Shown piece by piece: positions 26,559-34,671 of a DNA stretch of 64,000 nucleotides. How positions within the stretch are numbered: the stretch's first letter is position 1; the number at the start of each line of letters is the position of its first letter. The notes below the pieces were generated by a model that was given only the letters and a program-made list of their open reading frames with translations, did not search any database and was not told the DNA's origin. The position numbers were made by a program, and so were the translations under genes. The stretch comes from Pasteurellaceae bacterium RH1A (GTDB lineage Bacteria; Pseudomonadota; Gammaproteobacteria; Enterobacterales; Pasteurellaceae), in assembly GCA_012221805.1 (NCBI GenBank), contig CP015195.1:1163771-1227770 (forward strand), read 5' to 3'.

Positions 26559-27086
26559 ATGAAACACTATGTTGCAAAATTTATCTCTGTCTTATTTGTT
26601 GCTTTTGCCTTCAGCATGGCTTATGCCAAAGAAAGTCCTTTAACAATTAAGCAATTTGCCCAGCAAGTTAATGCTAACTTGGCTAAGTCTGATTCTGACT
26701 ATCGAATGCCTACTGAATTAACAATTAACGAAGGCGAAGTGAATAACACCGCTCAATATATGTTTTCAGATACTTTAGGTGTTACGCTGGTACTTGATAA
26801 AAAGACAAGTAATGTGAAAAGCCTAATGACTGCACTGAGTGTATCTGACGATGGAAATCAAACCTTAAGAGACTTGATGTACCACGCAACTATCATTGCA
26901 GCCTATGCTGGAAAAAATGGGATGAAAACCGTTGGTGGACGTTATATTAAGATAACTTCCCAAGCTGTAGAAGAATTTGGGCAAACAGGTGAAGCCCAAA
27001 AGAGTTTTGTTCTAAATGGCAAAAAATATGGCATTACTATGATTCAAGGTGTGGGAATTATTGGATATGCAGAGCCTGTTAAATAA
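26559..27086 (+). CDS. Exported protein of unknown function (accessory gene)
   Basis: 175-residue protein with a clear Sec signal peptide (residues 1-23, MAYA before KES) and a predicted periplasmic mixed alpha/beta domain. No family was recognised. It begins after CTAAGGAAATCT. It is AT-richer than surrounding phage genes and is isolated by the mor terminator upstream and a late promoter downstream, the usual arrangement of a lysogenic-conversion gene (moron). It may act in the host envelope, for example in exclusion, but there is no direct evidence. Confidence 0.75.
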   Translation: MKHYVAKFISVLFVAFAFSMAYAKESPLTIKQFAQQVNANLAKSDSDYRMPTELTINEGEVNNTAQYMFSDTLGVTLVLDKKTSNVKSLMTALSVSDDGNQTLRDLMYHATIIAAYAGKNGMKTVGGRYIKITSQAVEEFGQTGEAQKSFVLNGKKYGITMIQGVGIIGYAEPVK

Positions 27087-27103
27087 GGCTAAGGAGAAAG
27101 AAG

Positions 27104-27325
27104 ATGAAAAAATTTCTTAAATTATCCCTCACTTTTTGCCTTGCCTTTGTTGCAGCGGTTATTGCCAAAGAGCAATTTGAATGTGGCAAACGCACCTGTA
27201 GCCAGATGAATTCCTGTGAAGAGGCCCGTTTCCACCTGACCCAGTGTGGGGTGAAAAGCCTCGACCGTGACAAGGACGGCATCCCCTGCGAGAGTATTTG
27301 CGGAGGCGGCAAGAAAAAGAAATAG
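27104..27325 (+). CDS. Exported Excalibur-domain protein
   Basis: 73 residues: a signal peptide (about 1-21) followed by an Excalibur-type motif with paired cysteines (CGKRTCSQMNSCEEA) and the calcium-binding-like loop DRDKDGIPCESIC. Excalibur domains are found in extracytoplasmic proteins, often with nucleases. Here there is no partner domain, only a lysine-rich tail. Start supported by TAAGGAGAAAGA. It follows the previous exported gene by 17 bp, so the two are probably one transcript. Confidence 0.8.
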   Translation: MKKFLKLSLTFCLAFVAAVIAKEQFECGKRTCSQMNSCEEARFHLTQCGVKSLDRDKDGIPCESICGGGKKKK

Positions 27326-27335
27326 CCCGCTCTTA

Positions 27336-27382
27336 TTCTTTAAATCAGTTTAAAATCCAATTTCTAAGCCTTTCCTTAAACT
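27336..27382 (+). promoter_or_regulatory. Late promoter 1 (lysis)
   Basis: Activator element TTCTTTAAATCAGTTTAAAA (27336-27355) with the -10-like hexamer TAAACT at 27377-27382, 41 bp after the element start. The same element and spacing recur at 34838, 40051 and 46235. A 9-bp inverted repeat (AAACTCCAG 27378-27386 / CTGGAGTTT 27404-27412) overlaps the -10 and the endolysin ribosome site. Confidence 0.75.
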
Positions 27383-27418
27383 CCAGTTAATTTCTACAAA
27401 TTGCTGGAGTTTTCTTTT

Positions 27419-27967
27419 ATGTACCGCTACCCCATCAAAAAAATTGTTATCCATTGCTCTGCCACCCGCAATGGCCAATCCCTTCGCACCAGCGACCAAA
27501 GCCCGGCCCAGCGAATTGACAGCTGGCACAAAACCCGGGGCTTTAAACGCCTGGCTGGCAATTTCCAACACTTTAACCCCCACCTCAAGCATATCGGCTA
27601 CCACTTTGTGATTGATACTGACGGTACGGTCGAAACAGGCCGGGCTGAGGGCGAAACAGGTGCTCACGTCAAAGGACACAATATGCACTCCATCGGTATT
27701 TGCTTGGTGGGGGGCATTACGCAAGCGGGTAAAAACCATGCCGAATTTACAAAAGCTCAATGGCAAGCCCTGCACGCCTTACTGCGTAAGTTGGAGGCCA
27801 AGCACCCGCAAGCCAAAATCTACGGCCACCGAGATTTAAGCCCAGACCGAAACGGTGATGGCACAATTAGCCCTAATGAATGGGTTAAAGATTGCCCCTG
27901 CTTTGATGTGTGGCGATGGCTGGACAGTGAAGAAATTGTGAATGTAGAGCACTTATTTAAGGAGTAA
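27419..27967 (+). CDS. N-acetylmuramoyl-L-alanine amidase endolysin
   Basis: Cell-wall-cutting lysis enzyme of the Amidase_2/T7 lysozyme type, 182 residues. Zinc-site candidates are H12 (VIHCSAT), H137 (YGHRDLS) and C159 (KDCPCFD). Y61 in IGYHFVI lies in the expected catalytic loop. An extra loop DRNGDGTISPNEW (143-155) resembles a calcium-binding EF-hand. The ATG at 27419 is chosen because CTGGAG lies 9 bp before it; a TTG 18 bases earlier is less likely. No signal peptide is seen, so release depends on the holin. Confidence 0.92.
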   Translation: MYRYPIKKIVIHCSATRNGQSLRTSDQSPAQRIDSWHKTRGFKRLAGNFQHFNPHLKHIGYHFVIDTDGTVETGRAEGETGAHVKGHNMHSIGICLVGGITQAGKNHAEFTKAQWQALHALLRKLEAKHPQAKIYGHRDLSPDRNGDGTISPNEWVKDCPCFDVWRWLDSEEIVNVEHLFKE

Positions 27968-27970
27968 ACA

Positions 27971-28126
27971 ATGAGTAAAAGAGTAAAAAACTCTTCTGTA
28001 CCAAAAGGCGGCTTTGGTTATTACAAAACACCACGCATAAAACCAAGTAAAAATGCAAAAAATAATCGTGCTATCAACGGTGGCACAACTGCGCCTACTG
28101 CCTTTTACTTACGCTGGAGTTACTAA
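27971..28126 (+). CDS. 51-residue basic protein in the lysis cassette
   Basis: Short frame starting MSKRVKNSSVPKGGFGYYKT and ending YLRWSY. It starts 3 bp after the endolysin stop (AAGGAGTAAACA ribosome site) and overlaps the next gene in TAATG. It is rich in Lys, Asn and aromatic residues, with no membrane segment. The ribosome site and overlaps make it a likely real gene. Function unknown. Confidence 0.7.
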   Translation: MSKRVKNSSVPKGGFGYYKTPRIKPSKNAKNNRAINGGTTAPTAFYLRWSY

Positions 28127-28341
28127 TGGCACTTAAAGAATTAATTACTAACGACAATGGCCGCTTATCAACCACGGCCTTTATCCAGTTTTTCGGGGCG
28201 ATTTTGATGTCAGGGATTTTGGCCTACTGTGCCTACCTAGACCGCCCCTATATGCCGGAGCTTTTTATGACCTTTGCCATTTTCTGCGGCGGTCAGGTGG
28301 CCACCAAGGGCTTTGCTAATGCCTTAAGGGGGAAAGAATGA
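28126..28341 (+). CDS. DUF2644 membrane protein, probable holin
   Basis: 71 residues with two predicted membrane helices (TTAFIQFFGAILMSGILAY and MPELFMTFAIFCGGQVAT). It belongs to DUF2644, known from Haemophilus prophages. Size, topology and position between endolysin and spanin genes fit a holin that permeabilises the inner membrane. The ribosome site is in the preceding gene (TGGAG). Confidence 0.75.
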   Translation: MALKELITNDNGRLSTTAFIQFFGAILMSGILAYCAYLDRPYMPELFMTFAIFCGGQVATKGFANALRGKE

Positions 28342-28736
28342 TGAGTTATATCATTATTTTGGCTTGTTTTGGGGGCATTGTCCTGGGCTTGACAGGCTAT
28401 TGGAAACTCAAGCAAGCCCAAGCCGAAATTGAGGCCCTCTTTAAGGAGCGGCAGGAGCTTAACCAAAAAATCGCCCAACAAGCGGGGGAAATTATTGCAA
28501 AATCTGCGGAGGTAAAACATGCACAAATTCGCCAAAAATATCAAGCTGGCATTATGCCTGCCAGCTCTCACCATATTGATGAGCAGTTGCAGCAACAGGG
28601 CTGGTTTAGAGATGCCCCCGCCCGTGGTGGTGTCGGGTTGTCAGGCCTTCAGCCTCATCTATCCAAGCCGAGCCGACACGGAGGAGACCAAGCGGCAGAT
28701 TCTGACTCACAATCTGATACATCAGGAAATTTGTAA
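28338..28736 (+). CDS. Rz-like inner-membrane spanin (DUF2681 type)
   Basis: 132 residues: an N-terminal membrane anchor (YIIILACFGGIVLGLTGYW) and a periplasmic coiled coil (KQAQAEIEALFKERQELNQK). This is the architecture of the i-spanin that, with Rz1, fuses inner and outer membranes at lysis. Two adjacent ATGs (28338, 28341) follow AAGGGGGAAAG. The o-spanin gene is embedded in another frame in its second half, as in lambda. Confidence 0.8.
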   Translation: MMSYIIILACFGGIVLGLTGYWKLKQAQAEIEALFKERQELNQKIAQQAGEIIAKSAEVKHAQIRQKYQAGIMPASSHHIDEQLQQQGWFRDAPARGGVGLSGLQPHLSKPSRHGGDQAADSDSQSDTSGNL

Positions 28737-28764
28737 TGGAAATTTGGAACCTTATCAAAAATAA
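28519..28764 (+). CDS. Rz1-like outer-membrane spanin lipoprotein
   Basis: 81 residues with a lipoprotein signal peptide (TILMSSC, lipid cysteine C24) followed by a short proline-containing segment (MPPPVVVSGC), typical of Rz1. It is encoded in the +1 frame relative to Rz, starting inside it and ending 28 bp past it. A GCGGAGG ribosome site precedes the ATG. Confidence 0.82.
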   Translation: MHKFAKNIKLALCLPALTILMSSCSNRAGLEMPPPVVVSGCQAFSLIYPSRADTEETKRQILTHNLIHQEICNGNLEPYQK

Positions 28765-29065
28765 CTGGGGCATTATTGTTAGTGTGATTGGCCTACTTGC
28801 CTCTATTTACTGGCTCAAGATGGACAGTATCTACGTTAAAAAAGCGGATTTCCGCCAGCAGCAGGGACAAATTGAAGCCCTAGACAGGCGGCTAGAAGAG
28901 GTTGAAAACGAAGTCCACCACCTACCTTCCGCCAAGGACGTCACTGATTTACGCATTGCGGTGGTGGAAATGAAGGGGGAAGCCAAGGCCTTGCGCACAG
29001 AGCTGGTGGGGCTTAATCGTCAAGTGGGCTTGTTACTGGAACAAGCTGTAACCAAGGGAGAATAA
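28736..29065 (+). CDS. DUF2730 protein (Mu gp25-like)
   Basis: 109 residues: an N-terminal membrane segment (GIIVSVIGLLASIYWL) and a coiled coil. It matches the DUF2730 family at the Mu gp25 position, at the beginning of the head/packaging genes. Function unknown. It overlaps the end of the Rz1 gene. Confidence 0.85.
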   Translation: MEIWNLIKNNWGIIVSVIGLLASIYWLKMDSIYVKKADFRQQQGQIEALDRRLEEVENEVHHLPSAKDVTDLRIAVVEMKGEAKALRTELVGLNRQVGLLLEQAVTKGE

Positions 29066-29067
29066 AG

Positions 29068-29358
29068 ATGAAATCTATTTTTACCCAAGACCAACGCCTA
29101 GTGATTTTACGCTCCCTCTTGGACGCAGGCTATGATGCCAATGAATCCATTTTAGACGACTGCTTGGAACTCTACGGCCATAAAATCAGCCGTGACCTCG
29201 TCCGCAATCACCTTAACTGGCTGGAAGAACAAGGCCTAGTGCAGATTGAGCGGCTCAACGGGGGCTTTATGGTGGCCAAGATTACCCAGCGAGGGGTGGA
29301 TGTGGCCAAGGGTGAGGCTTTTGTTGAAGGGGTAAAACGCCCAAGTCCTCGGTTTTAA
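29068..29358 (+). CDS. Mu gp26-like winged-helix protein
   Basis: 96 residues with a predicted winged helix-turn-helix (NHLNWLEEQGLVQIERL then MVAKITQRGVDVAKG). It occupies the Mu gp26 position between gp25 and gp27. Possibly an accessory to DNA packaging. Start supported by GGGAGAATAAAG. Confidence 0.8.
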   Translation: MKSIFTQDQRLVILRSLLDAGYDANESILDDCLELYGHKISRDLVRNHLNWLEEQGLVQIERLNGGFMVAKITQRGVDVAKGEAFVEGVKRPSPRF

Positions 29359-29379
29359 AGGTCATTTAAAGGAGCTTTT

Positions 29380-29949
29380 ATGACGGATAAAAACACCCGA
29401 GGGCGGGCCAGCAAGGTGGATTTACTGCCACCCAACATCAAAACCCAACTGGCCATGATGTTGCGGGACAAGCAATTCTCTCAGGCCCAAATTTTGGAGG
29501 AAATCAACGATTTAATCCGAGATTGTGGCCTGCCTGAGAAGATGCTTTTAAGCAAAACAGGCCTTAATCGCTATGCCTCCCGCATGGAGCAAATCGGGGC
29601 CAAAATCCGCCAAGCCCGTGAGGTGGCCGAGGTCTGGACAAAACAGTTTGGCGAAATGCCCCAGACCGATATTGGTAAGACCGCCCTGGAGCTGGTTAAG
29701 TACCTGTCCTTTGAAATGTCCTCCCGCTTTGCTGAAGACGGTATGGCCGAGCCCAAGGAGTTGGCCATGTTGGCTACCACCATTCAACGCCTGGAGCAGG
29801 CGGCCAGTTTAAGCTATGAACGAGAACGCAAGATTCGTAAAGAAGTGGTGGAGCAAGCCGCTAAAGCCGTAGAAGAAGCCGGTAAGCAGACCGGGGCCAG
29901 TATGGACGATGTGGCCAAAATGGTAAGGGCTGTCTATGGCATCGAATAA
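29380..29949 (+). CDS. Small terminase subunit (DUF3486, Mu gp27)
   Basis: 189 residues. N-terminal helix-turn-helix-like domain (SQAQILEEINDLIRDCGLPE) and a helical C-terminus. This is the DNA-recognition subunit of the packaging motor in Mu-like phages. Start follows AAAGGAGCTTTT. The end overlaps the large subunit gene by 14 bp. Confidence 0.88.
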   Translation: MTDKNTRGRASKVDLLPPNIKTQLAMMLRDKQFSQAQILEEINDLIRDCGLPEKMLLSKTGLNRYASRMEQIGAKIRQAREVAEVWTKQFGEMPQTDIGKTALELVKYLSFEMSSRFAEDGMAEPKELAMLATTIQRLEQAASLSYERERKIRKEVVEQAAKAVEEAGKQTGASMDDVAKMVRAVYGIE

Positions 29950-31243
29950 AACCGTCCTTTACGACTATCAGAAAAAATGGCTGGCCGATAAAAGCCGCTT
30001 TAAGGTGGCCATGTTTGCCCGCCAAACCGGCAAAACCTTCACCACTACACTGGAAATTGTGCTGGACTGCCTAGAGGCAGAAGCCCGGGGCGATAAGGCC
30101 CGCTGGGTCATTTTAAGCCGTGGGGAACGCCAGGCCAAGGAAGCCATGAACGAGGGGGTAAAACGCCACTTAGAGGCCATGGGCATAGCCTGCGAAGTGC
30201 TAGAAGTCCCCTTTGACCCGACAGTCAATGCCTTAGAGGTGGTTTTCCCCAATGGCTCCAAAATCACTGCCCTGCCTGCCAACCCTGACACCGCCCGGGG
30301 CTTCTCTGCCAATGTCTTTTTAGATGAATTTGCCTTCCATCAAGATAGCCGGGAAATCTGGAAGGCCCTCTTCCCGGTGATTTCGGCTGGCTGGAAGTTG
30401 CGGGTGGTATCCACCCCCAACGGCAAGGGCAATAAGTTTTACGAGTTGATGACTGACCTGACCAATCAGGAATGGTCACGCCATTCTGTCGATATTTACC
30501 AAGCCGTTAAAGACGGATTACCCCGTAATATCGACCAGCTCCGCAAGGGGCTGAATGATGACGATGCCTGGGCTCAAGAATTTGAACTCCAGTGGCTAGA
30601 TGAGGCGAGTTCATGGCTCTCTTATGACCTGATTGACGGGGTAGAACACCCACAGGCCGGCAAGCCTGAACATTATACTGGCAATCCCTGCTTTGTGGGT
30701 ATGGACATTGCGGTTCGGGGCGACTTAACCGTCATTTGGGTGCTGGAGCTGGTGGGCGATGTCTATTGGACCCGGGAAATCATCACCCTTAAACGAGTGG
30801 CTCTGCGGGAACAGCTAGAGGAATTGGGGCGAGTGATGCGGGAATACAATGTGATTGCCTGCCACCTCGACCAAACTGGCATGGGCGAAAAAATGGTAGA
30901 GGATGCCCAATACCAACATGGGGCCAGCCGGGTCCAGGGCGTACTCTTTAATGTGGCCTCCAAACTCAATATGGCCACCCTGGGAAAAAATGCTTTTGAA
31001 GACCGCAAAATTCGCATTCCCCAGGGCGACAATGCCTTGCGGGAAGACTTGCATAAACTCAAGAAAATCACAGGTTCAACTGGCCAGCCAAGGTTTATAG
31101 CTGAGAGCGACAGCCGGGGCCATGCGGATAGGACTTGGGCTTGCTTCTTGGCGCTTAATGCAGCCAGTAATGCCATTTTGCAACCAGTTAAAGCCCATAG
31201 CCGCAGGCCAAGAGCAAGTTTGAAATTAACAGAGGGATATTAA
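29936..31243 (+). CDS. Large terminase subunit (Mu gp28)
   Basis: 435-residue packaging ATPase/nuclease. Walker A-like ARQTGKT (28-34), Walker B VFLDEFAF (127-134) and the coupling motif VSTPNGKG (158-165). An RNase H-like nuclease domain starts FVGMDIAVRGDLT (D257 and D263 as candidate metal ligands). Mu-like phages package by headful beginning at the left end. Confidence 0.93.
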   Translation: MASNKTVLYDYQKKWLADKSRFKVAMFARQTGKTFTTTLEIVLDCLEAEARGDKARWVILSRGERQAKEAMNEGVKRHLEAMGIACEVLEVPFDPTVNALEVVFPNGSKITALPANPDTARGFSANVFLDEFAFHQDSREIWKALFPVISAGWKLRVVSTPNGKGNKFYELMTDLTNQEWSRHSVDIYQAVKDGLPRNIDQLRKGLNDDDAWAQEFELQWLDEASSWLSYDLIDGVEHPQAGKPEHYTGNPCFVGMDIAVRGDLTVIWVLELVGDVYWTREIITLKRVALREQLEELGRVMREYNVIACHLDQTGMGEKMVEDAQYQHGASRVQGVLFNVASKLNMATLGKNAFEDRKIRIPQGDNALREDLHKLKKITGSTGQPRFIAESDSRGHADRTWACFLALNAASNAILQPVKAHSRRPRASLKLTEGY

Positions 31244-31372
31244 ATGGACATCGCAGTTGTCATGAGAGGTTTAGCCTGCATTATCTTGATTATTTGTAGT
31301 GCAGTGCTTTTGTTTAAGGGTAACGCCTATTGGGGCTGGTTTCTCTTTGTGGCTTGTTTGGTGAAGGTATGA
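31244..31372 (+). CDS. 42-residue predicted membrane protein
   Basis: Short frame MDIAVVMRGLACIILIICSA... with two hydrophobic segments and ending LVKV. It starts directly after the terminase stop codon (TAAATGG) behind GAGGGATAT, and its stop overlaps the portal start (ATGATGA). Tight packing suggests a real gene of unknown function. Confidence 0.6.
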   Translation: MDIAVVMRGLACIILIICSAVLLFKGNAYWGWFLFVACLVKV

Positions 31373-32814
31373 TGAAAAAACAAGACTTGGTTAATGTGAT
31401 TGCCTCCCGTGCCCGTGCCATTGACTACTGGGCAACAGGGCATTATTTGCCCAACCCTGACCCGGTACTCAAAAAAATGGGCCGGGATATTTCAGCCTAT
31501 CGGGAGGTGCTGGCTGATAGTTTTGTCGCTGGCTGTGTACGCCGCCGTAAGGCAGCGGTGAAAGCCCTTGAATGGCGGCTAACCCCCAGCGGTAATCAGG
31601 CCTTTGATGAGGCTTTGGAGGCAGTATTTACTGGCCTGCCCCTATCAAACATTATGGGGCAAATCTTAGATGCCAGCCTCTTTGGTTATCAGGCTCTAGA
31701 AGTCTGTTGGCGGCACCTTAACAACCAATGGCTGCCGCAAACCATTGAGGGCAGACCACAGGAATGGTTTGTTTTTGATGAAGATAACCAATTACGGCTA
31801 CGCACCAGAGATGCTTATCTCGAAGGGCAAGCCTTGCCGCCTTACCGTATGTTGCTGGCCACCCAAAATGCCAGCTACACCAACCCCTACGGCCAGGGCG
31901 ACCTATCCCTATGCTTTTGGGCCTCCACCTTTAAAAAGGGTGGCTTTAAATTTTGGCTGGAATTTACCGAAAAATACGGCAGCCCTTGGCTGGTAGGTAA
32001 ACACCCAAGACAGGCCACTTATAATGAAACTGAAGAGCTGCTCGACAGCATGGAAAAAATGTTGGGCACAGCTGTGGCCGCTATCCCTGATGACAGCTCC
32101 ATCGGCCTGATTGAGGGGGCAGATAAAAGTGGCTCCTCTGAGGCCTTTGATAGTTTTATCAAGTACTGTAAGTCTGAAATCGCCATTGCCATTTTAGGCC
32201 AAAACCAAACTACCGAGGCCGAAGCCAACCGAGCCTCTGCCACCGCTGGGCTGGATGTGCTAGAGGCCATTCGGGCAGATGATGCCACCTTGGTTGAAGG
32301 GGTCTTTAACCAGCTGATTGACTGGATTATTGAGATTAACGATAAACAGGGCATCACACCTCCCCGCTTTGAACTCTATGAGCAAGAAGCCCTAGACCTC
32401 CAGCAGGCGGAACGGGATGTCAAACTGGCTGGGCTGGGCGTGCAGTTTAGTGAGCAATATCTCAAGCGGATCTACAACTTTGAAGAGGGGGATATCAGCC
32501 TACAAGCGGGGCAAAAATCTGAAAAATCTGCAAAAGTAGTTGAACTTCACGAACACGATAAGCCCCAGCTCATTGCCGAACGGATTTTAGAACAGCTGGA
32601 AGTTGAGGGTGAGGACTTGGTCGATAACTGGCTTCAGGCCGTCAAAGACAAGCTCTCACAGGCCGAGAGCTTGGAGGACTTTCGCAACCAGCTGGATAGC
32701 CTGATTCCTGAATTGAGTTTTGCGGAGTATGGGGAGTTGTTGGCACTCGGTTCAACCGTGGCTGAATTGGCCGGTCGCCAGTCTGTTGTTGAAGAAACCA
32801 GGGCTAAACCATGA
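31372..32814 (+). CDS. Portal protein (Mu gp29, DUF935)
   Basis: 480-residue head portal that forms the DNA channel at the tail vertex. The frame opens earlier (31330), but the second of two ATGs (31369, 31372) sits at proper distance from GGTGAAGG. Conserved parts: FGYQALEVCWR, KYGSPWLVGKHP and the loop EANRASATAGLDVLEA. It overlaps the gp30 gene by 4 bp. Confidence 0.92.
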   Translation: MKKQDLVNVIASRARAIDYWATGHYLPNPDPVLKKMGRDISAYREVLADSFVAGCVRRRKAAVKALEWRLTPSGNQAFDEALEAVFTGLPLSNIMGQILDASLFGYQALEVCWRHLNNQWLPQTIEGRPQEWFVFDEDNQLRLRTRDAYLEGQALPPYRMLLATQNASYTNPYGQGDLSLCFWASTFKKGGFKFWLEFTEKYGSPWLVGKHPRQATYNETEELLDSMEKMLGTAVAAIPDDSSIGLIEGADKSGSSEAFDSFIKYCKSEIAIAILGQNQTTEAEANRASATAGLDVLEAIRADDATLVEGVFNQLIDWIIEINDKQGITPPRFELYEQEALDLQQAERDVKLAGLGVQFSEQYLKRIYNFEEGDISLQAGQKSEKSAKVVELHEHDKPQLIAERILEQLEVEGEDLVDNWLQAVKDKLSQAESLEDFRNQLDSLIPELSFAEYGELLALGSTVAELAGRQSVVEETRAKP

Positions 32815-34064
32815 AATTTACCTTTGAAGAACAGGCCAAATACTTTGAGAAAAAGCTCAATCTCAAAACCAACAGCTACTTAGATGTTTTGGGGCAAGAG
32901 CATGATTATTTCTTTATGGTGGCAGGGGCCAACCGCAATGAGGTCTTATTGGCCTTTCGTGAAGCGGTGGATGCCGCCATTCACAAGGGCGAAACCTTAG
33001 AGGCCTTTCGTAAACGTTTTGACGAGATTGTGGATAAGACTGGCTGGCAATATCAGGGCGGCCGCAACTGGCGAACCCGTATTATCTACGACACCAACGT
33101 TTATGGCGCCTACAACCGTGGCCGGCTGACCCAGCATTTGGAACTGGCTGAGGATATGCCCTATTGGGAATATCAGCACAATGATAACGCCCACCCCCGC
33201 CCACTGCACCAAAGCTGGGACGGCCTCGTCTTACGTTATGATGATCTGTGGTGGAAATACCACTACCCCATCAAGGCCTATGGCTGTCACTGCACGGTAG
33301 TTGCCCATGATGAAGCGGACTTAACCTACTTTGATAAAAAGATTGGCACAGCCCCCGAAATCGAAATGGAGCAGAAAACTGTGGGTGTGCGGAGTGGCAA
33401 CCCCCGCACCGTGACCCTTGCCAAGGGCACAGATGTAGGTTTTGAGCCGCATAATTTTGACAACCTTAAGCAAAGCCGAAATGTCAGCCTAGATCAGGTT
33501 CTCTTTAACAAGGCCATTCAGGCTGAACCGAGACTCGCCAGCCTCTTAATTGATGATGTGCTACAAAGGCCGCAAGCGGTGGCCATGTTAAATGCAGCCA
33601 TGAAGGATATGGTGGACAAGGTTGCTAGTGAAAAAGTCGCCCGAGGGGCCATGAAAAACGTGGGTATTGTGCCAGCTCAAGTGATTGATAAACTTACCAG
33701 CCTTAATAAAGCCCCACAGTCAGCGGTAATCGCCGTGCGTGATGAAGATGTTTTACACGCCTTGCGAGATAGCAAGCAAGCTAAGGGCATTAACCTACCG
33801 CTTGAGTTTTGGGAAAAGTTACCAGAAAAACTGCGAAATCCAAGGGCGATTTTGTTAGAGCAAGATCAGAAATTACCGACGTTGGTTTTTGTGTACGAAA
33901 CTGAGCAAGGCAAGGTGGCCATAAAAATGGATTATGAAGTCAAAATCAAAGATCAATTAAGCAAGAAAAAGCTGGCACATAAGGTCAATTTGGTTCGGAC
34001 TGCAAGTGTATTTACGGATAAAACTGGAATGCACAAATATGAAGTGTTATGGGGTGAGTTGTAA
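32811..34064 (+). CDS. MuF-type minor head protein (gp30) with C-terminal nuclease-like domain
   Basis: 417 residues. The first part is the Mu F-like head morphogenesis domain, with RIIYDTNVYGAYNRGR (about 97-112) and the HPRPLHQSWDGLVL and YGCHCTV segments, which bind the portal. After a linker, residues of about 285-417 (GINLPLEFWEKLPEKLRNPR, TLVFVYETEQGKVAI, NLVRTASVF) look like the barnase/EndoU/colicin-like (PBECR-type) nuclease domains often fused to MuF proteins. Such domains may be delivered to the host. That C-terminal assignment is from memory of the family pattern and is less certain. Confidence 0.85.
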   Translation: MKFTFEEQAKYFEKKLNLKTNSYLDVLGQEHDYFFMVAGANRNEVLLAFREAVDAAIHKGETLEAFRKRFDEIVDKTGWQYQGGRNWRTRIIYDTNVYGAYNRGRLTQHLELAEDMPYWEYQHNDNAHPRPLHQSWDGLVLRYDDLWWKYHYPIKAYGCHCTVVAHDEADLTYFDKKIGTAPEIEMEQKTVGVRSGNPRTVTLAKGTDVGFEPHNFDNLKQSRNVSLDQVLFNKAIQAEPRLASLLIDDVLQRPQAVAMLNAAMKDMVDKVASEKVARGAMKNVGIVPAQVIDKLTSLNKAPQSAVIAVRDEDVLHALRDSKQAKGINLPLEFWEKLPEKLRNPRAILLEQDQKLPTLVFVYETEQGKVAIKMDYEVKIKDQLSKKKLAHKVNLVRTASVFTDKTGMHKYEVLWGEL

Positions 34065-34135
34065 CGGTGGTTTGCCTGATTCGAACAGGATAATGAGCCG
34101 AAGCACAACCTTTCCAGTAGGAAACCCCCACCGTT
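34063..34135. other. tRNA-like structured element
   Basis: An 8-bp stem AACGGTGG (34063-34070) / CCACCGTT (34128-34135) encloses two hairpins: CCTG-ATTCGAA-CAGG and TTTCC-AGTA-GGAAA. On the minus strand the first hairpin has a T-loop-like TTCGAAT. A cloverleaf cannot be completed because no anticodon arm is evident. It lies between gp30 and gp31, whose start is 50 bp further on. Confidence 0.45.
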
Positions 34136-34184
34136 CTAAACACTATACTCCCAACTTATTTTTTAATCAATAGGGCAAATCAAG

Positions 34185-34646
34185 ATGATTAAAATTACCC
34201 TCAACGACACCCAAGCGGTATCCTCCCTGCAACAAATTGCAAGGCAACTGGAAAGCCCTCGCAGGCTCTATGGTATCTTGGGCGAAAGCCTCAAGAAGAT
34301 CCACAACCAACGCTTTAAGCAAGAAATCGACCCCGAGGGCAATCGCTGGCAGGCCCTTTCAGACCGTACCCTAGCCCTTAAACGCAAGCGGGGCAAGTCG
34401 CTTAAGATTTTGCGACAGGACGGCAACCTAGCCGACCGAACTGCCTACAATATCAAGGCCGATGGGGTGGAGTTTGGTTCCAGCCAGCCCTATGCTGCCC
34501 TTCACCATTTTGGTGGGCGAGCAGGCCGGAGGCGGAAGGTCACTATACCTGCCCGACCATGGTTGGGAGTGGGTAGGCGTGATGAAGATTACCTCTTGGA
34601 AAAAGCCCGTCATCACTTACGCCAAACCTTACGAAATATTCGCTAA
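34185..34646 (+). CDS. Virion morphogenesis protein (Mu gp31/G)
   Basis: 153-residue protein of the phage virion morphogenesis family (tail completion, P2 S-like). The conserved segment YAALHHFGGRAGRRRKVTIP is followed by ARPWLGV. It sits where Mu encodes gp31. Followed by a terminator and a late promoter, so it ends the lysis/packaging operon. Confidence 0.88.
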   Translation: MIKITLNDTQAVSSLQQIARQLESPRRLYGILGESLKKIHNQRFKQEIDPEGNRWQALSDRTLALKRKRGKSLKILRQDGNLADRTAYNIKADGVEFGSSQPYAALHHFGGRAGRRRKVTIPARPWLGVGRRDEDYLLEKARHHLRQTLRNIR

Positions 34647-34671
34647 GGGAGAGAAATTCCAAACAAGCCTT

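Noticed and set aside
34063-34135. Functional tRNA gene
   Set aside because: Only an acceptor-like stem and a T-loop-like hairpin are seen; three extra bases separate them and there is no anticodon arm. Kept only as a tRNA-like element.
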